Shown here: positions 54,739-64,000 of the stretch, piece after piece
Numbering within the stretch: the stretch's first letter is position 1
How the letters are laid out: every line of letters begins with the position of its first letter
NCBI GenBank assembly: GCA_963810055.1
Contig: CAWEME010000009.1
Location: 62,001-126,000 of the forward strand
Direction: 5' to 3'
Source of the DNA: REEB95 sp963810055
Lineage (GTDB): Bacteria > Pseudomonadota > Alphaproteobacteria > ATCC43930 > CGMCC-115725
DNA: 64,000 bases
Translations under genes and position numbers: made by a program
Notes under the pieces: model-generated
Databases searched by the model: none
Told to the model about the DNA's origin: nothing
Seen by the model: only the letters and a program-made list of their open reading frames with translations

Positions 54739-56129
54739 CTAGATCGCGCCGGTCTGCGCAATCCAATAGCGCTCCAGATTTTGGATCAGCGCCGGACTGA
54801 AATGACAAGTGGCCTGATCCCGCGCATAAGCCGCGCCATAGGAGCGGAACAGGTCGAGCGGCTCCTGCGCCACCCGGAGGGCGCGCCGGTTGGCGGCGGC
54901 GCTGACGACGCCGGAACCGGTCAGACGTTCCACAACGCGGCCGATCGCCGCGTCCATGGTTCCGGGTTCGACGATGTCATCGCAGATCAGCCGGCCTTCC
55001 GGGCTGTCGCAGGGGAGACGGCGTTCGGACAGAATCGCCTGGCGCGCGATCCGGTCTCCGGTGAAACGCGGCAGACGCAGATTGGCCATTCCCGGGATGA
55101 TGCCTTCCTTGCGCGCGGGCAAGGTCATGAAGGCGTCCCGTTCCGCGATGACGTAGTCCATGACCAGCAGAAGCTGGCAGTGCCCCCCGATCGCGAAGGC
55201 TTCCACCGCCGCGATCCAGGGCTTCTCGACCGTGACGCCGGAAACGTCGTCGGGCAGGAGAATCCGTCCGCGCCAGCCCGCGATAAAGCTTGTGAACGAA
55301 GCCGAGGTCGCGTTGCAGATACCAGAGGAAGGGAATCCGGCCTTCATAGAGGCGGGTCAGGTTGATGCCCGCGCCGAAAACGCGGCGGCCCTTGTATTTG
55401 GGATGATCAACCAGGCCGCCCCGCAGCACGCCGATTCCGCTCGCCGGGTCGAGAAGCGCGATGTCGACGCAAATCTCCACCGCGTCGATGCGTCGTCTGG
55501 TCTTCCGCATTGAGGTAACGGGGGTTCCGGATAGTGACGACGGCCGCGTTGGCTTTCCGTTCGACCGAGGCGGTTCCCAGATCGACCTTTCCGCTTTTGG
55601 CGAATTCCGGCAAGTACCCGGAGGATTCACGGCGCGGCAGCAGCATGGCGTGACAGAGATGAGTTCCGGAACGCTGGCTGGCGAGGATGGCGGAGATGAA
55701 CAGCCCCTGATCGATTTCGACGCCATCCTTGTCGCGCAACGGCAGCTCGTTCTCGATTTTCAACTGCTCGGGCGTGGGCACCAGACCCGGAACGGCCACG
55801 GACGCCGCGTGCGCGAGTTCCTCGATCCTCAGGAACTCGGACCGTTCGCGGGTCAACAAATCGTACAGCTGTTCGCCATGAGTATTCAGGAACCGGATGC
55901 GCGCCGCCCGCGCCTGCCGCTTGATGGTTTCGGCGGCTTCCTGCTCCGCGGCGGAGCGCCGCGCTTTTTTCGGCAGACGCGCAATGAGCGAATTCGCCGC
56001 GTGCCAATAGACGGCAAACGCTTCGCGATCTTCGGCAAATCCGCCGGCCGTGCGCGGATCGGATCTGGCCCAGGCGGCGACGTCGCTCCCGGCCAGGCCC
56101 GCCGCCGTCAAACCATCAAGCGAATCCAT
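54739..56129 (-). CDS. DpgC-like cofactor-free oxygenase of the crotonase superfamily, frame broken twice
   Basis: About 463 residues after repair, like (3,5-dihydroxyphenyl)acetyl-CoA 1,2-dioxygenase DpgC, which uses O2 to turn an arylacetyl-CoA into an arylglyoxylate and free CoA. The N-terminal helical domain (to about residue 200) ends in NPRYLNAEDQTT. Next comes ALLDPASGIGVLRGGLVDHPKYKGRRVFGAGINLTRLYEGRIPF. Last is EKPWIAAVEAFAIGGHCQLLLVMDYVIAE with the oxyanion-hole AIGG and LPARKEGIIPGMANLRLPRF. Frames shift at about 55490 and 55268, each by one extra base. It is divergent from hcrC with a shared FNR box. Confidence 0.82.
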
Positions 56130-56236
56130 CGGCGTTCATCGTGGAAGATTAAAAGTTCCCCCGACCAAAGACCAGCTTCGGAACGCCGTCTCCGATCGCC
56201 CGCGGAACACGGACCGGCGCTTCCGGCGGGGAAATA

Positions 56237-56250
56237 TTGATCTAGATCAA
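56237..56250. promoter_or_regulatory. FNR/AadR box TTGATCTAGATCAA (hcr operon)
   Basis: Perfect match, identical to the box at 52425. It lies 59 bp before the hcrC start codon. A TAGTTT with an upstream TG at about 56270-56278 could be an extended -10 at the class II distance. It also lies about 110 bp upstream of the divergent DpgC-like gene, whose product would need oxygen. Confidence 0.72.
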
Positions 56251-56309
56251 GGTTGACGGCACGTGCGATGCTAGTTTTTGGCATTCCGCGCCTTCCGGAA
56301 TCGCACTCC

Positions 56310-56777
56310 ATGAGCACCATCCTGTCTTTGACGATCAACGGCCGGAAGCGGACGGATCTTGTCCCCGATAACCTGCTGCTGATCGATTATATCCGCGACC
56401 TCGCCGGGCTCGCCGGCACCAAGCGCGGCTGCGACGGCGGCGAATGCGGCGCCTGCACGGTGCTGGTGGACGGCGAGCCGCGGGCCGCCTGCCTGACGCT
56501 CGCGGCGCGCTGCGGCGACCGGCATGTCGAGACCATCGAAGGCGTGGGATCGCCCGGCCGCCTGTCGCGGCTGCAACGCGCCTTCCACGAGAAGCTGGGA
56601 ACGCAATGCGGCTTCTGCACGCCCGGCATGATCATGGCGGCCGAGGCGCTGTTGCGGCGCAACCCCGACCCGGACGAGGCGGCCATCCGCGCGGCGCTGT
56701 CCGGCAATCTCTGCCGTTGCACCGGTTACGTCAAAATCATCGAGTCGGTGCAGGCGGCCATGGCGGAAACGCCGTGA
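56310..56777 (+). CDS. hcrC: 4-hydroxybenzoyl-CoA reductase gamma subunit
   Basis: The [2Fe-2S] subunit of 4-hydroxybenzoyl-CoA reductase (xanthine oxidase family). The 155-residue protein has the plant-type cluster CDGGECGACTVLVDGEPRAAC (Cys41, 46, 49, 61) and the second cluster in QCGFCTPGM and LCRCTGY. It begins the operon hcrC-hcrA-hcrB; the stop overlaps the hcrA GTG start (GTGA). Other CO-dehydrogenase-like enzymes share this subunit, but the beta subunit in this operon fixes the identity. Confidence 0.9.
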   Translation: MSTILSLTINGRKRTDLVPDNLLLIDYIRDLAGLAGTKRGCDGGECGACTVLVDGEPRAACLTLAARCGDRHVETIEGVGSPGRLSRLQRAFHEKLGTQCGFCTPGMIMAAEALLRRNPDPDEAAIRAALSGNLCRCTGYVKIIESVQAAMAETP

Positions 56778-59101
56778 CCGCGCCGCGCCAGGGCGCCGTC
56801 GGCCAGAGGCTGCCGCTGATCGACGGCATCGAGAAGGTCACGGGACGCGCGGCCTACACCGCCGATCTTCCCGCTTCGGCGTTGGTCGGGCGCATCCTGC
56901 GCAGCCCTTACGCCCATGCCGAGCTGCTCGAGGTCGACACATCCGCGGCGCGGGCGCTGCCGGGGGTGGTCGCGATCATCACCGGCGCCGACTGCGACAA
57001 GACCTTTGGCGTGCTGCCCATCGCCATGAACGAATACCCGCTGGCGCGCGACCGCGTGCGCTATCGCGGCGAGCCGGTGGCCGCGGTCGCCGCCGTCGAC
57101 GAGGAAACCGCCGAACGCGCGCTGGCGCTCATCCGGCTGAACGTGCGCGAATTGCCGGCCTATTTCACGATCGAGACGGCGCGCGCGCCGGGCGCGACGC
57201 TGCTGCACGACAACGGCGCCGGCAATTTGGTGCGCGAGGTGCATGACGAGTTCGGCGACGTCGCCGCCGGCTTCGCCGCCGCGACGCTCGTGCGCGAGGC
57301 GCGCTACCGCTGCGCCGAGGTGGCGCATGGACAGATGGAGCCGCATGCGGCGCTCGCCGACTACGACGCGGAGCGCCAGCGGCTGACGCTGCACAGCGTG
57401 ACGCAGGTGCCCTACTACCTCCATCTGATGCTGGCGCGCTGCCTCGAGATGGAGGAATCGCAGATCCGCGTGGTGAAGCCCTTCGTCGGCGGCGGTTTCG
57501 GCGCGCGCGTCGAGCCGCTCAATTTCGAGATCGTCGCCGCCCTGTTGGCGCGCGCCGCGCGCGGCACGGTGCGGCTCATCCTCAGCCGCGAGGAGACCTT
57601 CCTCACCCATCGCGGCCGGCCCGAGGCCGATATCCATCTCAAGCTCGGCATGACGCGCGAGGGCCGGTTGACCGCGGCGGCCGCGGAAGTGGTGCAGCGC
57701 GGCGGCGCCTATTCCGGCTACGGCATCATCACCATCCTCTATGCCGGCTCGCTGCTCCACGGACTCTACGACATTCCGGCGATCAAGTACGACGGCTGGC
57801 GCGTCTATACCAACACGCCGCCCTGCGGCGCCATGCGCGGCCACGGCTCGGTCGACGCGCGCCACGCCTTCGAATGCCTGCTCGACACCATGGCCGCCGA
57901 ACTCGGCCTCGATCCCTTCGCGGTGCGCCGGGCGAATTTGCTGGCGACGCCGATGCAGACCGCGAACGGCATCATCGTCAACTCCTACGGCCTGCCGGAA
58001 TGCCTCGACACGTGCAGAAGGCGAGCGGATGGATGCAGCGCAAGGGCCGGATGCCGCCGGGACGCGGGCTGGGCATGGCGTGCTCGCATTACGTCAGCGG
58101 CGCCGGCAAGCCCATCCACCGCACCGGCGAGCCGCATGCGGTGGTGGAGCTGCGGCTCGACTTCGACGGCGGCATCACCATCCTGACCGGCGCCGCCGAT
58201 ATCGGCCAGGGCTCCTCCACCATTCTCGCCCAGGCGGTGTCCGAAGTGACCGGCCTCGAGATGGGCCGGCTGCGGGTCATCGCCACCGACAGCGCGGTGA
58301 CGCCGAAGGACAACGGCTCCTATTCCTCGCGCGTGACCTTCATGGTGGGAAACGCGGCGATCGACGCCGCGCAGCAGCTGCGCGACATCCTCATCGCCGC
58401 GGCCGCGCGCAAGCTCGACGCCCGCCCCGACCAGATCGAGTGCGTCGGCGAGCGCTTCCGCGTCAGCGGCGGCCAGGACCCCGGCCTTTCCTTCCGCGAG
58501 GTGGCGGCCGCCGCGCTGGCCCAGGGCGGCAGCATCACGGTGAAGGGAACCTTCACCGTGCCGGTCGAATACCAGGGCGGCAAGCATCGCGGCGGCGCCG
58601 TCGGCTCGACCATGGCGCTGAGCTACGCCGCGCAAGTGGTCGAGGTCGAGGTCGACACCGATACCGGCATGGTCCGCATCGTGAAGGTCTGGGTGGCGCA
58701 TGATTGCGGCCGCGCCATCAACCCGCTCTCGGTCGAAGGGCAGGTGCAGGGCTCGGTGTGGATGGGCATGGGCCAGGCGCTGTGCGAGGAGACGCGGTAC
58801 GAGAACGGGCTGCCGCTGCATGCGAGCCTGCTTGGGCTACGCCATCCCGACGATCGTCGAATCGCCGCCGATCGAGGTGCACATCGTCGAATGCCTCGAT
58901 CCCAACGGTCCGTTCGGCGCCAAGGAGGCGAGCGAGGGCTCGCTGGCCGGATTCCTGCCGGCGATGACCAACGCGATCGCCGAAGCCATCGGCCTGCGCA
59001 TGACCGAGCTGCCGATCACGCCCGACCGCATTCTCGAGGCGCTGGCCAAGAAGCAGCGCGAAAGCCGCATCGCCGCCGCAGCCCAGGGCGCCGCGTCATG
59101 A
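56774..59101 (+). CDS. hcrA: 4-hydroxybenzoyl-CoA reductase alpha (Mo) subunit, frame broken twice
   Basis: The molybdenum subunit that removes the para-hydroxyl from 4-hydroxybenzoyl-CoA to give benzoyl-CoA. About 775 residues: RLPLIDGIEKVTGRAAYTADL at the start, VAHGQMEPHAALADYD, KPFVGGGFGARVEPLNFE, NTPPCGAMRGHGSVDARHAFE, GAADIGQGSSTILAQ, and GPFGAKEASEGSLAGFLPA with the catalytic glutamate. Frames shift at about 58010 (one base missing, the only such case in the window) and about 58832 (one T extra). GTG start coupled to hcrC. Confidence 0.87.
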
Positions 59102-60085
59102 CCATGCTCCCGCCCTTCTCGCTGATCCGCGCCACCAGCCTCGCCGAGGTGGTCGCCGCGCGCCGCGCTCATCCCGAAAGCCGGCTGCTCGCCGGCGGCA
59201 CCGATCTCATCACCAATCTGCGGCGCGAGCTGGGGAACCCGGAAACGCTGGTCGACATCACCGGCCTGCCCGGCCTGCAGGAGATCGCGGTCGAAGCCGA
59301 CGGCGTCCGCATCGGCGCGGGCGTGACGCTGGCGAGCCTGGCCGAAAATCCGCTCATCCGGCGCCGGTTTCCGGCGCTCGCCGAGGCCGCCGCCACCGTC
59401 GCCGGCCCGACCCATCGCGCCAGCGCCACGCTCGGCGGCAATCTCTGCCTCGATACGCGTTGCGTCTTCTATAACCAGAGCGCGTGGTGGCGGCGGAGCA
59501 ACGATTTCTGCCTCAAATACCGCGGCACGGTCTGTCACGTGGCGCCGACGGGAAACCGCTGCCACGCCGCCTATAGCGGCGATACCGCGCCGGTGCTGCT
59601 GGTGCTCCAAGCCCAGGTCGAGATCGGCGGCGCGGACGGCACGCAGGTGGATCGCGCTCGACGATCTGTTCCAGGAGGACGGCGCGGCGCCTCTGCGTCT
59701 CGGCGGCGACGAGATGGTTCTTGCCGTCCGGCTGCCGAACCAGGCCGGGCTGGCGGCGGCCTACGAGAAAGCGCGGTTCCGCGGCGCCATCGACTTTCCC
59801 TTGGCGGGAGTCGCCGTGGCGCTCGGCCGCAAGGGAAACGCGCTCGCGGCGTTGCGCATCGCGCTGACCGGCACCAATTCACGGCCGCTGCTGGTTTCGG
59901 GCCTGGACGCGCTGCTCGGCCGGCAGCTCGACGACGAGGCGGTGCGGCAGATCGGCAAGCTGGTGCAGAAACAGGTCTCGCCGATGCGGACGACGATCGC
60001 GCCGGCGCATTACCGCCGCCGCGTCGGCGCGGCGCTCTCCTGCCGCCTCGCCCGCCGCTTGTTCGCCGCTCAAGCCCCGAAGTAA
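59098..60085 (+). CDS. hcrB: 4-hydroxybenzoyl-CoA reductase beta (FAD, 4Fe-4S) subunit, frame broken once
   Basis: The FAD subunit. It carries the flavin motif LLAGGTDLITNLRRE (about 30-44) and ATLGGNLC. It also has the insert unique to 4-hydroxybenzoyl-CoA reductase that binds an extra [4Fe-4S] cluster: Cys122, Cys138, Cys146 and Cys155 in RCVFYNQ...NDFCLKYRGTVCHVAPTGNRC. This separates it from CO dehydrogenase or xanthine dehydrogenase FAD subunits. The frame shifts at about 59646 (one G extra), after which WIALDDLFQEDGAAP leads into the C-terminal domain. The start overlaps the hcrA stop (ATGA). Confidence 0.9.
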
Positions 60086-60107
60086 GGCGGTTTCATTTCC
60101 AGCCGTT

Positions 60108-60853
<746 letters not shown>

Positions 60854-60857
<4 letters not shown>

Positions 60858-61618
60858 GGCAACGCCCGCTCGCCGAGATAGACCTCGCGGACTCGCGGGT
60901 CGGCGGCGATTTCCCGCGGCGTGCCGACGACCAGCACCTTGCCCTGCACCAGCACGGTGATGCGCCGCGCCAGCCGGAAGACCAGCTCCATGTCGTGCTC
61001 GATGATGAGCATGGCGATCTCCGGCGACAGGCTCTCGATGACGTCGACGATGACGCCGCTTTCCGCCGACGGCACTCCCGCCGCCGGCTCGTCGAGCAGC
61101 AGCACCTCGGGCTCCAGGCTGAGCGCCACGGCGATCTCGACCAGGCGCTGGCGGCCGTAGGGCAGCTCGCGAACCAGACGGGCCGCGTCGTCGGCGAGGC
61201 CGAGACGCTCCAGCGCGGCATAGGCGCCGTCGATCACCTCCGGGCGCGAGCCGGCCGGCCGGAAGAGGTCGCCGGCGCGGCCGAGCCGCTCGCTCGTCGC
61301 CATGCAGACATTTTCGAGCACGCTCAAGCCGCGGAACAGCGTGTTGATCTGGAAGGTCCGCGCCAGGCCGAGCTTCACCCGCTGCGCCGGCGCCAGCGCG
61401 GTGACGTCGGCGCTGCCGAGGAAGATGCGCCCGGCGCTCGGCGGGAAGCGCCCGGTCACCAGATTGATGAAGGTGGTCTTGCCGGCGCCGTTCGGGCCGA
61501 TCAGCGCGTGGCGCGCGCCGCGCTCGAGGCGGAAATCGATGTCGCTGGCGACGGCGAGGGCGCCGAAGCTCTTGCACAGGCCGCGCGTCTCCAGCGCCGG
61601 GGCGCGGGCTGGCGTCAT
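60854..61618 (-). CDS. livG: branched-chain-type ABC transporter ATPase LivG (hcr-linked)
   Basis: A 254-residue LivG-type ATPase: ALIGPNGAGKTTFINLVTGRFPP, LARTFQINTLFRGLSVLENV, LPYGRQRLVEIAVAL and VLLLDEPAAGVPSAES. Overlaps livF and livM by four bases on each side. Confidence 0.9.
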
Positions 61619-62682
61619 GGCCGCACCCGATAGCGCTGCATCACGCGCTCCAGCACCGCCAAGGCGCCGCCGCGCGCGAACTTGACCACCAGCACCAGCA
61701 GCAGCCCGATCCAGAAGTACCAGTAGACCGGATCCTGCTGGGCGAAGCGGTCCTGCGCGATCATGTAGAGCGGCGCGCCGATGAAGGCGCCGTAGAGCCG
61801 CCCGACGCCGCCCAGGATCAGCATGATGAGCACGGTGCCCGAGCGCTCGAAGCTGAGCGAGTCGAGCGCGACGAACTGCGTGGTCTGCGCCATCAGCCCG
61901 CCCGCCACCCCGGCCAGCGCCGCCGCGATGGCGTAAGCGGTCAGGCGGCGGCGGAACACCGGCGAGCCGATCGCCTGCATGCGCAGCTCGTTCTCGCGAA
62001 TCCCGGTGAGCGCCCGGCCGAAGGCCGAATTGACGATGCGCCGCACCACCAGCCAGCCGACAAACAGCACGGCCAGGCAATAGACGTAAGCGGTATTGCC
62101 GAACATATCGAAGCGGTAGAGCCCGAGCACCGGCGCCACCTGCATGCTCTGCAACCCGTCGGTGCCGCCGGTGATCGCGCCGGCCTTGTTCGCCGCCTCC
62201 TGCAGCATGGCGGCGATCATCAAGGTCAGCATCAGCAAGGTCAGCCCCTTGGTGTGCAAGATGATCGCGCCGCTGAGGATGCCGGCGAGACCGGCGACGA
62301 TGCCGGCGATGACGAGCCCGCTGATCGGCTCGCCCCAGCCATGCGCGGCGAGGAGCCCGGCCGTGTAGGCGCCGACGCCGAAGAACGCGGCGTGGCCCAG
62401 CGTGACGATCCCGGCATAGCCCAGGATCAAATCGAGCGAGAGCGCGAACAGGATGGCGGTGAGGATCTGCGCGCCCAGCGCGTGATACTCGGGGAAAAAC
62501 ACGAAGCCGGCCACGGCGGCGAACCAGGGCAGCGCCTCGTAGGCGCGCAGGCGATGGCTGCTGAGCAGCGCCTCGACGGCGGGCGACGAACGGGTCAGGC
62601 GGGCGCCGCTTTTCGAGTGCGACCAAAGCAGGCGCAACGCGCCGCTCACCGATGGCCGCGGGCGGGCGCGTTTCCGCTCCAT
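61615..62682 (-). CDS. livM: branched-chain-type ABC transporter permease LivM (hcr-linked)
   Basis: A 355-residue LivM permease with an unusual basic cytosolic N-terminal extension of about 45 residues (MERKRARPRPSV...). Typical motifs follow: DLILGYAGIVTLGHAAFFGVGAYTAG and TGGTDGLQSMQVAPVLG, then RIVNSAFGRALTGIRENELRMQAIG. ATG at 62682 overlaps the livH stop (ATGA), which supports the long N-terminus. Confidence 0.88.
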   Translation of the reverse strand: MERKRARPRPSVSGALRLLWSHSKSGARLTRSSPAVEALLSSHRLRAYEALPWFAAVAGFVFFPEYHALGAQILTAILFALSLDLILGYAGIVTLGHAAFFGVGAYTAGLLAAHGWGEPISGLVIAGIVAGLAGILSGAIILHTKGLTLLMLTLMIAAMLQEAANKAGAITGGTDGLQSMQVAPVLGLYRFDMFGNTAYVYCLAVLFVGWLVVRRIVNSAFGRALTGIRENELRMQAIGSPVFRRRLTAYAIAAALAGVAGGLMAQTTQFVALDSLSFERSGTVLIMLILGGVGRLYGAFIGAPLYMIAQDRFAQQDPVYWYFWIGLLLVLVVKFARGGALAVLERVMQRYRVRP

Positions 62683-63551
62683 CAGGCGCGCCCGAACAGG
62701 CCCTGCGGCCGCCACAGCAGGAGCACCAGCGTCACGGCGTAGATGAAGAAGGCGCCCAGCTCCGGCTGCAGGTACTTGAAGGCGGTGTCGGCGGTGCCGA
62801 CCAGAAGCGCGGCGAAGAACGGGCCGCGGATGCTGCCGAGGCCGCCCACCGCCACGACGATGAGGAAGTAGATCAGCTGCTCCAGGGCATAGCCGGGATC
62901 GATCTCCAGGATATCGGCGCCGAGCGCCCCGCCGAGCGCGGCGAGCCCGCTGCCGAGCGCGAAGGTGAGGGTGAAGAGGAGCGCGGTGTTGATGCCGATC
63001 GACTGCGCCATGCGGCGATTGTCGACCGCCGCGCGGATCATCGCGCCGAAGCGCGTGCGCTCGAGGCCGAGCCAGAGCAGGGTCACCACCACCGCGCCGG
63101 CGACGATCAGGAAGAAGCGGTAGGTGGGGAAATCGCGGAAACCCAGATAGACCTGACCGCTCAAATAAGGCGGCGGATGCAACGGTTGCGGCAGCGGCCC
63201 CCACAAATACTTGGCGATCGCCACCGACATGAAGACGAGGCCGATGCTGAGCAGCACCTGATCGAGCTCGTCGCCGCCATAAAGCTCGCGATAGAGCAGC
63301 CGCTCGATGACGACGCTGCCCGATGCCACGACGAAGCAGGCGACGGCGAGGGACAAGGGAAAGGGGACGCCGAAGCGGCTCATCAGCGTCAGCATGACGT
63401 AGCCGCCGGTCACGGCGAAAACGCCGTGGGCGAGGTTGACGAAGCCCATCAGCCCCAGGGTGATGGATAGCCCCACCGAGACGAGGTAGAGCACCATGGC
63501 GAAAGCGAGCCCGTGGAAGGCGATGCTGATGAAGACGGAAAAAGCGCTCAT
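62682..63551 (-). CDS. livH: branched-chain-type ABC transporter permease LivH (hcr-linked)
   Basis: A 289-residue LivH permease: FAMVLYLVSVGLSITLGLMGFVNLAHGVFAVTGGYVML, LLYRELYGGDELDQVLLSIGLVFMSVAIAKYLWG, and GLGSIRGPFFAALLVGTADTAFKYLQPELG. It follows the binding-protein gene by 66 bp. Confidence 0.9.
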   Translation of the reverse strand: MSAFSVFISIAFHGLAFAMVLYLVSVGLSITLGLMGFVNLAHGVFAVTGGYVMLTLMSRFGVPFPLSLAVACFVVASGSVVIERLLYRELYGGDELDQVLLSIGLVFMSVAIAKYLWGPLPQPLHPPPYLSGQVYLGFRDFPTYRFFLIVAGAVVVTLLWLGLERTRFGAMIRAAVDNRRMAQSIGINTALLFTLTFALGSGLAALGGALGADILEIDPGYALEQLIYFLIVVAVGGLGSIRGPFFAALLVGTADTAFKYLQPELGAFFIYAVTLVLLLWRPQGLFGRA

Positions 63552-63617
63552 CGGTTACCGCGCAGGAGCCACCCGTCCGCCGGCGTCAAGCGGCGCCGGC
63601 GGACGGGCGGGATTGCC

Positions 63618-64000
63618 CTACTTCGCCGGGTTGAACTCCTTCCACGGGTCCTTGACCTGCGGGATGGTGTCGAACTCGACATTGCCGAGGCTGCCGCCGA
63701 CCTTCTCGACGCGGCGGATGTAGATGTTCTCGACGATGTCACGCGTCTCCGGATCGATCATGACCGGGCCGCGCGGGCTGTTCGGGTTCTTCCAGCCCTT
63801 GAGCAGAGCCATCGCCTGGTCGCCGTCGAAATGGCCCTTCGTCGCCTTGATGACGCTGAAGATCGCCGCCATGCCGTCCCAGCCGCTGGCCGACATGAAA
63901 TCCGGGATCGAGGCGTCGCCATAGGCGCGTTTCCAGTCGGCGACATAGGCGCGGTTCTGCGGCCGGGTGGAGACCGCCGAATAGGTTCCGGCGCTGATGA
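63618..64000 (-). CDS. periplasmic substrate-binding protein LivK-type, C-terminal part (cut by window end)
   Basis: The last 127 residues or so of an ABC transporter binding protein. The visible part reads YVADWKRAYGDASIPDFMSASGWDGMAAIFSV, then KATKGHFDGDQAMALLKGWKNPNSPRGPVMIDPETRDIVENIYIRRVEKVGG, the usual C-terminal end of LivK/amide-binding proteins. The N-terminus and signal peptide lie beyond position 64000. First gene of the hcr-linked liv operon in the visible part. Confidence 0.85.
   Translation of the reverse strand, partial: ISAGTYSAVSTRPQNRAYVADWKRAYGDASIPDFMSASGWDGMAAIFSVIKATKGHFDGDQAMALLKGWKNPNSPRGPVMIDPETRDIVENIYIRRVEKVGGSLGNVEFDTIPQVKDPWKEFNPAK

Overview
This 64 kb window is GC-rich chromosomal DNA that looks alphaproteobacterial. 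The evidence is the argD-argF-hslO cluster, the folE/apaG and recX neighbourhoods, Rrf2/FNR-type control signals like those of the Rhodopseudomonas/Magnetospirillum benzoate systems, and dense operons with ATGA/GTGA stop-start overlaps. A Rhodospirillales-like facultative or anaerobic aromatic degrader is my best inference. No rRNA, tRNA, insertion sequence, CRISPR array or phage gene was seen.

Layout. Positions 1-22 kb are mostly housekeeping: asd, panB, a small lipoprotein, pirin, a gliding-type ABC operon (ATPase, permease, GldG-like, DUF4340, DUF1289), a DUF169 protein, a sulfite-oxidase-like Moco protein, LysE, MscS, recX, an ABC-2 permease, argD-argF-hslO, a lipoprotein, folE, apaG, and a CPA2-type antiporter preceded by a clear fluoride riboswitch. 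From 22 kb to the end the window is an anaerobic aromatic catabolic island. Module 1 (benzoate) has benzoate-CoA ligase with a branched-chain-type (Liv) ABC transporter on the minus strand (22.1-29.0 kb), and oah-dch-bcrCBAD-fdx (30.9-37.8 kb, minus) for benzoyl-CoA dearomatisation. korAB plus a ferritin-like gene run divergently (38.2-41.3 kb) and should recycle reduced ferredoxin. Module 2 (phenylacetate) is one long minus-strand operon (41.3-52.3 kb): FlK-like thioesterase, padBCD, paaK, ridA, livKHMGF. Then come a GNAT gene, a BadM-like Rrf2 regulator, an MBL hydrolase and a DpgC-like oxygenase. Module 3 (4-hydroxybenzoate) is hcrCAB (56.3-60.1 kb, plus), facing a third liv operon that leaves the window.

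How it works together. Each aromatic acid would be imported by its own Liv-type transporter and activated to a CoA thioester. It would then be funnelled to benzoyl-CoA: PadBCD carries out alpha-oxidation of phenylacetyl-CoA, and HcrCAB removes the para-hydroxyl. BcrCBAD then reduces benzoyl-CoA with ATP and ferredoxin. Dch and Oah hydrate the product and open the ring. The intervening dehydrogenase (had), phenylglyoxylate oxidoreductase (padEFGHI) and 4-hydroxybenzoate ligase are not in the window. Three perfect FNR boxes (TTGAT-N4-ATCAA) sit at the korA/oah, pad and hcr/dpgC promoters. The first two also carry the same inverted repeat (AATCGGTA-N6-TACC(G/A)ATT), a likely repressor site.

Quality note. 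At least 17 single-base frame breaks interrupt otherwise well-conserved genes. Sixteen are in the same sense (equivalent to one extra base), so they look like residual insertion errors in the assembly rather than gene decay. I annotate those genes as single loci and give the break positions.
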